The notes below the pieces were generated by a model. That model was not told the origin of the DNA and made no database searches. It saw only the letters and a program-made list of their open reading frames with translations. Positions 1 through 5,815 of a DNA stretch of 7,047 bases are shown here, one piece after another; position 1 is the stretch's first letter, and each line of letters starts with the position of its first letter. This DNA is from Candidatus Poseidoniaceae archaeon (GTDB lineage: Archaea > Thermoplasmatota > Poseidoniia > Poseidoniales > Poseidoniaceae). The translations under genes and the position numbers were made by a program. The DNA lies in contig JAQXFL010000101.1 of the NCBI GenBank assembly GCA_029250345.1, positions 1-7,047 of the forward strand, read 5' to 3'.

Positions 1-440
1 TCATTGACAAAGACGGTAGGTTCGTCTTCATTGACAACGGTGCCATCTGTCATGCACCGAAACACGTTGCCCACTCGTTGTTCACGTTCTTCGACCATCT
101 CTCACGTCAAGAACGCCAAGAGGCATTCACTGCATTGCTAGCGATGACTGAACTGACACCAAACGAAAAGAAACTCAAGAAATACTATGCCACAATGGGT
201 GATATCTATCACGACTTTGAGAACAAACCAGTCGGAGAACAAAGCCTCACGCGCATCATGATGAAGACCGTCCGTGCCGCTGTTGAACACGCAGGTGCGA
301 ACTTTGGCGAGGAAGCATTCCCAATTATTCGAGCACTGATGTACCTTGATGGTCTGGTCATCCGTACGCATCCAGATGCGTTACTTATTCAATCGATGGG
401 GCCTTTCTTGGAAGAGTTCAAAGAGAAACTGAACATTTGA
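1..440 (+). CDS. ABC1/AarF/UbiB-family atypical protein kinase, C-terminal part (5' truncated by window)
   Basis: The open frame runs in from the left edge (first whole codon at base 3) and stops at 440, giving about 145 residues of a larger protein; the TTG at 78 is internal, not a start. The fragment opens with a strand-turn followed by FIDNGAI, which corresponds to the metal-binding DFG region of ABC1 kinases ('GRIVLIDFG' in typical members). The last 40 residues, with the pattern RALMYLDGLVIRTHPDA, match the helical C-terminal segment of that family, where a 'RAL..L.G..R.LDPD' pattern is usual. Family members (UbiB, Coq8/ADCK) are atypical ATP-binding kinases or ATPases linked to quinone and other prenyl-lipid metabolism, often membrane-associated. 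The Phe of DFG is Asn here, an oddity, though the Asp is kept. The catalytic lysine and the N-lobe lie outside the window. The next gene starts within 10 bases of the stop, so the two are probably co-transcribed. Family call good; substrate unknown. Confidence 0.72.
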   Translation, partial: IDKDGRFVFIDNGAICHAPKHVAHSLFTFFDHLSRQERQEAFTALLAMTELTPNEKKLKKYYATMGDIYHDFENKPVGEQSLTRIMMKTVRAAVEHAGANFGEEAFPIIRALMYLDGLVIRTHPDALLIQSMGPFLEEFKEKLNI

Positions 441-444
441 GGTG
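439..444 (+). promoter_or_regulatory. Shine-Dalgarno site for the flavin oxidoreductase
   Basis: GAGGTG overlaps the TGA stop of the kinase gene. It sits 2 nt before the first ATG (447) and 5 nt before the second (450), so the spacing favours the second ATG as the real start. Confidence 0.55.
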
Positions 445-446
445 GT

Positions 447-1700
447 ATGATGAGCCAATCCATCGCAGTTCTCGGCGCAGGATTGTCCGGCCTTCGATGC
501 GCTGCACTTCTTCACGAACAGGGGTTTGATGTTCAAGTCTATGAGAAAGCAGACCGCATTGGCGGGCGAATGATGACCGATAAGGTCGACGGATTCTTAC
601 TCGACCATGGTTTTCACGTGATGCAATCTGCCTATCCAACCTCAAAGCGGGCTTTTGATTTCAAGAAACTTGAAGCCCAAGCGTTTGAACCTGGAGCAGT
701 CGTTGTCCAACACAAGAAAGGCAAAGCCAAGTTTTGGCGCTTAGCCGACCCGTTTCGCCGCCCAGTGCAAGGTTTAGCGGGGGGTCTGAACGGTTTTGCA
801 TCTCCCTTTGATTTACTGCGCGTGGCCCGTCTTCGTGAGTTTGTTCGAAGAGGAAAGACCGAACAGGTATTTGCAGGTGAAGAGAAGGAAACCAGCATCA
901 TGCTCCGGAAAAGAGGCTTTTCTCAATCCATGATCGACCGGTTTTTCCATCCACTTTTTTCAGGTATTTTTCTTGAAAATGAACTGCGAACCAATGAACG
1001 GATGTTCCGATTTGTCTTCCGAATGATGTCAGAGGGAGACATGGTCCTTCCAAAAGATGGAATCGCTGCTGCACCCCGTTATTTGGCGGATGTTCTCGGA
1101 AATGAACGAATCCATCTGAACACCGAGGCTGAAGTTCTTGACGAGCACACGGTTCGTATCGCGGGTCAAGAGAAAACGTTTGATGCCATCGTTCATGCCT
1201 ACAATCCTCGGAGAACTGAAAGTAAGCGCCATGTTTGGACGTTGCATTTTGATGCCTCCAAATCCCCTTTCAGTTCCAACCACATCATGCTCAACGGCGA
1301 TGTCAAAACGCGAAATCAGTTGATTGCACACATCGCAGTCCCATCGGATGTACAACCGAGTTATGCTCCTGAAGGTCGCTCTTTGGTTACCGTTACCATT
1401 GTCGGTGAAACTGCTGAAGCATTGGGTCTCTCCAGTGGTGAAGAAGTTCTTGATGTCGCCACAAAAGAGCTGCGTTCATGGTTTGGTCCAGATGTGGACG
1501 GGTGGCAGAATCTAGCCATCCAACACATCGAACACGCCTTGCCTGAAGTTGGTGCAAATACGGGACTTTCGGGACTTCCAGCGGCGAGCGATGGGCCGTT
1601 CGAGTGTGGAGATCATACGGTGCACGGAAGCGTCGAAGGAGCACTGCTTTCAGCTGAGAAAACTTCTCAGCGAATTATTGAAGCGTTTGCCTCCAATTGA
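447..1700 (+). CDS. FAD/NAD(P)-dependent oxidoreductase, amine-oxidase / phytoene-desaturase-like
   Basis: A flavoprotein of 417 residues (416 if the second ATG at 450 is used, which the ribosome binding site favours). The N-terminus is a Rossmann dinucleotide-binding strand-loop-helix with GAGLSG at residues 10-15, an acidic residue at the end of strand 2 (VYEK, 31-34) and the following RIGGR (37-41), the hallmark of the amine-oxidase/protoporphyrinogen-oxidase/phytoene-desaturase superfamily. FFHPLFSGIFLE (166-177) matches the conserved 'RP.F.GIFL' stretch of this superfamily, and LPKDGIAAAPRYLAD (201-215) matches the 'P.GG...L...L' element before the second FAD-binding strand. The C-terminal ECGDHTVHGSVEGALLS (386-402) is the usual FAD-contacting end, with the 'GD...GSVEGA..SG' pattern. 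Length is normal and the protein looks intact. No signal peptide or membrane helix is visible. Members desaturate or oxidise carotenoid precursors, protoporphyrinogen or amines; the sequence does not fix the substrate. Its close coupling to an ABC1 kinase hints at prenyl-lipid chemistry (inference). Confidence 0.85.
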   Translation: MMSQSIAVLGAGLSGLRCAALLHEQGFDVQVYEKADRIGGRMMTDKVDGFLLDHGFHVMQSAYPTSKRAFDFKKLEAQAFEPGAVVVQHKKGKAKFWRLADPFRRPVQGLAGGLNGFASPFDLLRVARLREFVRRGKTEQVFAGEEKETSIMLRKRGFSQSMIDRFFHPLFSGIFLENELRTNERMFRFVFRMMSEGDMVLPKDGIAAAPRYLADVLGNERIHLNTEAEVLDEHTVRIAGQEKTFDAIVHAYNPRRTESKRHVWTLHFDASKSPFSSNHIMLNGDVKTRNQLIAHIAVPSDVQPSYAPEGRSLVTVTIVGETAEALGLSSGEEVLDVATKELRSWFGPDVDGWQNLAIQHIEHALPEVGANTGLSGLPAASDGPFECGDHTVHGSVEGALLSAEKTSQRIIEAFASN

Positions 1701-1701
1701 A

Positions 1702-1726
1702 CATCGGTCAATTTTTCCGACCGATG
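1702..1726 (+). repeat. Perfect 8-bp stem-loop between the oxidoreductase and hydrolase genes
   Basis: CATCGGTC (1702-1709) and GACCGATG (1719-1726) are exact reverse complements separated by a 9-nt loop that carries five Ts. The structure begins one base after the oxidoreductase stop. A further TCGGTC copy at 1738-1743 could pair instead with GACCGA (1719-1724). It could be an RNA hairpin that sets transcript ends or stability, or a DNA dyad bound by a regulator; there is no T-run after the stem, so it is not a bacterial-type terminator. Confidence 0.6.
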
Positions 1727-1757
1727 AAGAGAAGAAGTCGGTCCTATTGGTTGGTGC

Positions 1758-2567
1758 ATGGCGAAGGAGGTGAAGATGCTTGGAACGGGGAACGCCTTCA
1801 TGCCGTACGGCCGATATCACTCGTTTGCTCTCATCGATGGCACCCACATCATCGACTGCCCTCCAACAGCGATGGCAAGTCTACGCCGTGCTCGTGTTCC
1901 TCTCAGCGATATCGAGACCGTCTTCATCACGCACATTCACGGAGACCACGTGTTCGGATTCCCGTTCTTACTGCTCGAACGACGGTATATTTCTGACCGT
2001 GCAATGCTCAAGCCTCTCACGGTGGTTGCCGCTGATGGAGTCAGAGAGCATCTGTGGAAGTTGTGTGAAATGGCTTATCCAGGAAGTTTAGAGGAGATTT
2101 TTTCGACCATCACTTGGAGGTCGGAAGTTGAAGGCCAACTTGATTCAGGCATGACGTGGAGACGTTTCCGAGTTCAACACGATGAATCCGTCGACCCCTA
2201 TGGTTACCATTTCAATCCGGGTCAAGAAGGAAGCTTTGTTCACAGCGGTGATTCAGGTCCATGCCAAATGCTTCACGATGAAATCTGCTCAGCGAGCATG
2301 GCCATCATTGAGATGGGATATCCTGAATGGGTTGATTCCGACCATCACCACAAACCTTCTGACATCCAATCGTTAGCCCAGATGGCTGAATCTGTCCGAC
2401 TCATCGTGACACACACCTTCATTGACCAACCTGGCGTTCATTCTGAAGTGACCGTCACGGATGAATATCCAATTCATCCCGAAAATGTACATCATGCGGA
2501 AGATGGACTTTGTCTTCACATGAGTGGAGGGAATTGGGTCCTTGGAATTAAGAAATACGATGCGTGA
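1758..2567 (+). CDS. Metallo-beta-lactamase-fold hydrolase (RNase Z-like branch)
   Basis: A 269-residue protein with a complete metallo-beta-lactamase metal-site set. It opens with LGTGNAF (8-14), the first-strand turn typical of RNase Z and related hydrolases, followed by THIHGDH (58-64, the HxHxDH motif), an isolated His at 141 after strand FRV, SGDSG (163-167) with the bridging Asp165, and THTF (218-221) with a late His. An extra His cluster (DHHHKP, 195-200) lies in the loop before the last motif. The fold is that of a cytosolic two-metal hydrolase; members include tRNA 3' endonuclease, phosphodiesterases and unknown esterases, and I cannot choose among them. Start choice is uncertain: ATG 1758 has almost no ribosome binding site but keeps the first beta strand (KEVKML), whereas ATG 1776 has an ideal GGAGGTG 5 nt upstream of the GG core yet would begin at MLGTG and trim that strand (263 residues). 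It follows the flavoprotein by 57 bp and may share its transcript. Confidence 0.83.
   Translation: MAKEVKMLGTGNAFMPYGRYHSFALIDGTHIIDCPPTAMASLRRARVPLSDIETVFITHIHGDHVFGFPFLLLERRYISDRAMLKPLTVVAADGVREHLWKLCEMAYPGSLEEIFSTITWRSEVEGQLDSGMTWRRFRVQHDESVDPYGYHFNPGQEGSFVHSGDSGPCQMLHDEICSASMAIIEMGYPEWVDSDHHHKPSDIQSLAQMAESVRLIVTHTFIDQPGVHSEVTVTDEYPIHPENVHHAEDGLCLHMSGGNWVLGIKKYDA
1766..1773 (+). promoter_or_regulatory. Strong Shine-Dalgarno-like GGAGGTGA inside the 5' end of the hydrolase frame
   Basis: GGAGGTGA is a full match to the archaeal anti-Shine-Dalgarno complement. Its GGAGG core ends 5 nt before the in-frame ATG at 1776. If it is used, the hydrolase starts at 1776 and not at 1758. If it is not used, it simply encodes the Lys-Glu-Val-Lys of the first beta strand. 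Confidence 0.45.
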
Positions 2568-2608
2568 GTTTGTCTGGACAAAGGTTCGGAAAACGACCGT
2601 AACTTGTG

Positions 2609-2619
2609 TTATTTTTCTT
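2609..2619 (+). terminator. T-rich tract after the hydrolase gene, possible archaeal terminator
   Basis: TTATTTTTCTT lies about 42-52 bp after the hydrolase stop and has five consecutive Ts. Archaeal RNA polymerase commonly ends transcripts at such T-runs without a hairpin. It precedes the putative orc1/cdc6 promoter, which fits a transcript end here. Position and composition are the only evidence. Confidence 0.35.
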
Positions 2620-2620
2620 A

Positions 2621-2652
2621 GAAAGAGCGTATAAAGACCGACCCTTTATAAT
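2621..2652 (+). promoter_or_regulatory. Candidate promoter region of orc1/cdc6: two TATA-like boxes
   Basis: A purine-rich stretch GAAAGAGC (2621-2628), suitable as a BRE, is followed at once by TATAAA (2630-2635). A second box, TTTATAAT, lies at 2645-2652. Archaeal start sites usually fall about 25 bp after the box, which would put the transcript start near 2655-2680 and leave an unusually long leader of more than 120 nt before the ATG at 2803. A closer promoter around 2711-2717 (ACTTATG) cannot be excluded. Confidence 0.35.
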
Positions 2653-2802
2653 CTCACATTTAATTCTCGAACCGAATCAAAACTTTCCCTCCGAACCTCA
2701 TCGACGGTCATACTTATGAGGGGGACTCGGACTAACCCACATTATCGCGCAAGTCCCGTCCGGAACTTTCTCGATTGAACCCCAACCCAAGAGGCCACCG
2801 AC

Positions 2803-4044
2803 ATGAGCAGAAACATTTTTGATGATTTTCTCTCACGGCAAACGCTGTTCTTGAATAAGGAAAAACTTCGTCACGATCACCTTCCAGAAAACCTCCCTCA
2901 CCGAGATAAGGAAATTGAAGCAATTGCCTTCAATTTGGTTGAGGCATTGAACGGTCAAATCCCTTCCAACATGACCCTCTACGGTGTTACCGGTGCTGGA
3001 AAAACAGCAGTAACCAAATTCGTCTGCAACCAACTCGAAGAGAAAGGAGCAGAAAAGAACCGTTCCGTTCGCTCAATCATGGTCAACTGCCGACAAATCG
3101 ACACGCAATACCGAGTGTTGAGCCACCTTGGTAACTCGTTGCGTGAAGAGCATGAAATCGATGAGATTCCCTTCACAGGTTGGCCTACCGACCGCGTTTT
3201 CGGTGAACTTGTTCGTCGAATGGACGAAAAAGGCGGAGTTTTCATTCTTGTTCTCGACGAAATCGACCATTTGGTTCGTAAAGCGGGCGATGACCTTCTG
3301 TACAACCTGACCAGCCTCAACGCTTCGCTGAAATCTGCTCGCACATGTGTCATTGGTATTTCGAACGATTTGAAGTTCACAGACTTCCTTGACCCTCGTG
3401 TTCGCTCTCGACTTGGACAACTTGACATCGTTTTCAATCCCTACGATGCAGGCCAACTTCAGGATATTTTGCGTCAACGCTCTGAAGGTTCGCTTAAGGA
3501 AGAAATTCTTGACGACGGTGTTATCGCATTGTGTGCAGCACTGGCAGCTCAAGAACACGGTGATGCACGTTGCGCACTGGACTTGTTGAGGGTCTCTACC
3601 GAAAGAGCAGAGCAAAGCGGTGATTCAATCGTAACCCAACGCCATGTTCGAATGGCTCAACACCAAATCGAGCGTGACCAGATGATTCCGGTGATCTCCT
3701 CACTTCCAAGCCAACAGAAACTGGTTCTTGCCTCTGTTCTCCTCAATGAGAAGAACGGTCTTCGAAACATTCAGACCGGTGAAGTCTACGATGTGTACCA
3801 ACAAGCTTGCCGATACATCGGGCACAATGCGTTGACGCAACGCAGAGTCTCCGGCCTTATATCCAATCTCGACATGCTCGGACTGGTCACAGCCCGAACC
3901 ATCAGCAAAGGACGATACGGTCGTTCAAAGCAAATCAATTCCTGCATCCCGAATAACGTTGATGCTGAAGCGATTATGGTCGAATCCGAATCGGAAATGG
4001 AAGAAGTTTTCCTTCGACCTTACCGCCACCAATCGCGACTTTGA
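2803..4044 (+). CDS. cdc6: Orc1/Cdc6 family replication initiator (AAA+ ATPase with winged helix)
   Basis: A 413-residue protein of normal length for archaeal Orc1/Cdc6. The entry motif LPENLPHRDKEIE (27-39) is the family's 'P..LPHR..EI' signature. Then come Walker A GVTGAGKT (61-68), Walker B VFILVLDEID (146-155, with acidic D152 and E153), sensor 1 VIGISND (183-189), the FLDPRVRSRL stretch (195-204) and sensor 2 GDARCALDLLR (253-263). The region from about 300 to 380 (LPSQQKLVLASVLL ... VSGLISNLDMLGLV) is the C-terminal winged-helix DNA-binding domain. The protein binds origin recognition boxes in an ATP-dependent way and helps load the MCM helicase. The ATG at 2803 is preceded by GAGG at 2791-2794 with 8-nt spacing, a modest ribosome binding site. 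The gene stands alone between a long upstream gap and a separate downstream promoter-like site. All ATPase motifs are intact, so it should be active. Archaea often have several paralogues; which one this is cannot be told. Confidence 0.95.
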   Translation: MSRNIFDDFLSRQTLFLNKEKLRHDHLPENLPHRDKEIEAIAFNLVEALNGQIPSNMTLYGVTGAGKTAVTKFVCNQLEEKGAEKNRSVRSIMVNCRQIDTQYRVLSHLGNSLREEHEIDEIPFTGWPTDRVFGELVRRMDEKGGVFILVLDEIDHLVRKAGDDLLYNLTSLNASLKSARTCVIGISNDLKFTDFLDPRVRSRLGQLDIVFNPYDAGQLQDILRQRSEGSLKEEILDDGVIALCAALAAQEHGDARCALDLLRVSTERAEQSGDSIVTQRHVRMAQHQIERDQMIPVISSLPSQQKLVLASVLLNEKNGLRNIQTGEVYDVYQQACRYIGHNALTQRRVSGLISNLDMLGLVTARTISKGRYGRSKQINSCIPNNVDAEAIMVESESEMEEVFLRPYRHQSRL

Positions 4045-4088
4045 GAGCATATCTTACCAAAAGATGCAATTCTGAATGCTTCGGTGTG

Positions 4089-4110
4089 CTTATATCCAAA
4101 AGGTAGGTGG
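4089..4110 (+). promoter_or_regulatory. TATA-like box and Shine-Dalgarno site for the membrane protein gene
   Basis: CTTATATC (4089-4096) is centred about 25 bp before the ATG at 4118, the distance expected between a TATA box and a transcript start, which would give a leaderless mRNA. However AGGTGG (4105-4110) lies 7 nt before the same ATG as a good ribosome binding site, which needs a leader. Both point to 4118 as the start codon; they disagree on where the transcript begins. Confidence 0.4.
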
Positions 4111-4117
4111 GCGGAAT

Positions 4118-4684
4118 ATGAGCACAGAACACAGCGACGCTGACAACACCATTGTTTCGATGTTGTTGAACCCATCTCGCACCATGGCAAACTGGTACAC
4201 AGGTATCGGTATTCTTGGTATCTTCTTGGCGGTCATGAATATTCTTGGCTATGTTCACCCAAACTACCACATTTCGTGGGGCGGATTGTTGACCTTCGAG
4301 GCTACAAACACCGCTTTCGAACCCAAATCTGATGGAGTTCAATTCGTAATCTCAGACTTCATTTTCATCGGACTATGTGTTGCATTGGCTGGTCTCGGTC
4401 TCCGAACATTTGGCAACGACGAATCTGGAATCGCTGGTTGGTTCAAGAGCATCCTCATCAACGACACCTGGCCTGCTTTGGTTGACCCTGATATCGGTGG
4501 TTGGAACAAGCTCTTCGGTGCTTGGTCTCTCTTGCTCGGAATCGTTTTCTACTTCTACTATGGAATTGTCAACACAGGATGGGTTGACGTTGGTGTATAC
4601 TCCGTAAGCATCGCATTGATTGCTTTGGGACTTGGTCTACTCATGGCAGCCAACGCCCCTGAAGGCGACGATAATTTGGATTGA
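4118..4684 (+). CDS. Hypothetical four-helix integral membrane protein
   Basis: I do not recognise this 188-residue protein. I place the start at ATG 4118 and not at the upstream in-frame ATG 4076, because AGGTGG lies 7 nt before 4118, the upstream candidate lacks a ribosome binding site, and its extra 14 residues (LRCAYIQKVGGRN) look like translated leader. Four hydrophobic stretches are visible, at about 27-46, 75-97, 132-151 and 156-178, with a charged acidic N-terminus (STEHSDADN) and an acidic C-terminal tail (PEGDDNLD). The loop between helices 1 and 2 (about 47-74) and the loop between 2 and 3 (98-131, with FKSILINDTWPALVDPDIGGWN) are the most polar parts. No cofactor or catalytic motif is evident and there is no cleavable signal peptide. 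It stands 73 bp after orc1/cdc6 with its own promoter-like box, so a shared function with replication is not implied. It is convergent with the glycosyltransferase, the two stop codons being 3 bp apart. Confidence 0.78.
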   Translation: MSTEHSDADNTIVSMLLNPSRTMANWYTGIGILGIFLAVMNILGYVHPNYHISWGGLLTFEATNTAFEPKSDGVQFVISDFIFIGLCVALAGLGLRTFGNDESGIAGWFKSILINDTWPALVDPDIGGWNKLFGAWSLLLGIVFYFYYGIVNTGWVDVGVYSVSIALIALGLGLLMAANAPEGDDNLD

Positions 4685-4687
4685 GTT

Positions 4688-5815
4688 TCACTTGCGTTGT
4701 TTTCCAAGCAGTGGTCGATGACCGTTTTTACCTAGGATTGCATCTTTCATTCCAAGAGCCAATCCTTTCCACAGTGCGATACTCCAACGCATCGTCAGAT
4801 TACGGATTTTGAATATTTCAAAGACGGAGAACTTACCTGCTTTCAAAGCACCACGGTTGACAACACCCAATGGCCCTCGCCAAAGAATAATTTCATGAAT
4901 CAGCATCAACAACAAGGTGAACAACAACAACTTTGTTTGCCACCAAGTTTGTGCTTCTTCCCATGACCAATTCGGTTGAGTGGCGAACGAGGTGAGGAAA
5001 GGAATGCCGGTCATGAAAGCCATGAGCCACATTGGAAAGACCGCCAGTACAACCGTTGAACTGCCGATGAAATCCAGACTGGGTCCGTTCCGTTTTCGCC
5101 GTGGATAATGTCGAACAATACGCATGTGAGCGCGAGCGTCTCTGCACCGCTTGGCAAGGAACCGTGTAGACTCAAGTTCGGGGACGTGATGGACAACAGC
5201 ATCCGGCGCATAGACAATCGTTCCACCATCCGATATCAAGCGTAGGCTCACCTCCATATCTTCGGCGTGGTACCACTCAGGGTCAAACCCTCCAATTGAC
5301 AGTAGACTTTCACGTTCAAACATAGAGCATGGGCCGTTTGCTAAACTGGTTCGACGTGGCCTTGAACGGTATTTCGTGGCGATTTCAACCGAACGAACAC
5401 GGCTCACGACATCTCCTTCGTGCTCAAAAACTGTGCGCCCAGTAACTGCAACAACTTTCTCACTTTCATCGATTGGTTGAACATTTTCGACAAGTTTGGC
5501 AATCCAGTCCGGTTCAGGTCGCACATCAATATCCGTTATGGCAATCCAATCGCCTTTTGATTCATCCACTGCCCATTGACGGCCAGACGAGAGGCCTTTG
5601 GGTTCTTGTGTCAAGATGCGTGTAGGGACTTCAGCCTCAAGGTCGTGCCATGCGAGTAATTTTTCTTTCGAGCCATCGCTTGAGCCATCGTCGACAGCAA
5701 CAATCTCGATTGGACGGTATGTTTGGGCTTTGAGTGATTCAATACAGCCATCGACCCAATCCACGCCGTCTCGGACGCATACGGTAAGGCTGACCATCGG
5801 ATTTGAATCCGACAT
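4688..5815 (-). CDS. Family 2 glycosyltransferase with C-terminal membrane helices
   Basis: A 375-residue GT-A fold glycosyltransferase. The N-terminal nucleotide-sugar half shows SLTVCVRD (9-16), IEIVAVDDGSSDGS (36-49), the loop KGLSSGRQWAVDES (73-86) and the metal-binding DID (95-97). The acceptor half has NGPCSMFERESLLSIGGFDP (160-179) and the catalytic-type HAEDMEVSLRL (183-193), all in the standard GT2 order. After a basic stretch (HYPRRKR, 236-242) come hydrophobic segments at about 247-276 and 293-312, which should anchor the enzyme in the membrane with the active site in the cytoplasm. Likely roles are glycan or glycolipid assembly or protein glycosylation using a nucleotide sugar; the sugar and acceptor cannot be read from the sequence. 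The start is well fixed: GAGGTGG lies 4 nt before the ATG, and that ATG shares one base with the TAA of the upstream CoA gene, so the two are translationally coupled. No functional link to CoA synthesis is obvious. Confidence 0.88.
   Translation of the reverse strand: MSDSNPMVSLTVCVRDGVDWVDGCIESLKAQTYRPIEIVAVDDGSSDGSKEKLLAWHDLEAEVPTRILTQEPKGLSSGRQWAVDESKGDWIAITDIDVRPEPDWIAKLVENVQPIDESEKVVAVTGRTVFEHEGDVVSRVRSVEIATKYRSRPRRTSLANGPCSMFERESLLSIGGFDPEWYHAEDMEVSLRLISDGGTIVYAPDAVVHHVPELESTRFLAKRCRDARAHMRIVRHYPRRKRNGPSLDFIGSSTVVLAVFPMWLMAFMTGIPFLTSFATQPNWSWEEAQTWWQTKLLLFTLLLMLIHEIILWRGPLGVVNRGALKAGKFSVFEIFKIRNLTMRWSIALWKGLALGMKDAILGKNGHRPLLGKQRK

Larger units (their letters stand above)
2582..2709. 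repeat. Inverted and direct copies of a GGTTCG core upstream of orc1/cdc6 (possible origin boxes)
   Basis: AGGTTCGGA (2582-2590) has an exact inverted copy TCCGAACCT at 2690-2698. A third copy of the six-base core, CGAACC, lies at 2668-2673 in the same orientation as the second. Each outer copy also has a GACCGT block beside it (2595-2600, and as ACGGTC at 2704-2709), although in swapped order. The interval between is AT-rich. In many archaea, origin recognition boxes bound by Orc1/Cdc6 lie just upstream of its gene, so these are candidates; they do not clearly match the published euryarchaeal box with its G-string, and a GAGGGGG run at 2718-2724 stands apart from them. The remainder of the 235-bp gap holds nothing else I can name. 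Confidence 0.3.

Noticed and set aside
1..37. 10-bp direct repeat TCATTGACAA at 1-10 and 28-37
   Set aside because: Both copies encode similar Ile-Asp-Lys/Asn residues in the kinase; there is no further copy or flanking structure, so it is coincidental.
2718..2724. GAGGGGG as the G-string of a classical origin recognition box
   Set aside because: The dyad part of the known euryarchaeal box (TTCCA-GGAAA-like) does not sit next to it, so it was not called as a box.
3073..3615. 180-residue minus-strand open frame inside orc1/cdc6
   Set aside because: It lies antisense to a clearly conserved AAA+ gene, shows no recognisable domain, and its existence follows from the codon bias of the true gene. 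The 152-residue minus-strand frame at 2979-3437 is rejected for the same reason.
4076..4117. Upstream ATG extending the membrane protein by 14 residues
   Set aside because: There is no ribosome binding site for it, it overlaps the TATA-like box, and a good site exists for ATG 4118.
4904..4931. CAA-rich stretch resembling a microsatellite
   Set aside because: It encodes the Leu-rich second membrane segment of the glycosyltransferase (repeated TTG codons on the minus strand) and is interrupted, so it is codon repetition, not a separate repeat.
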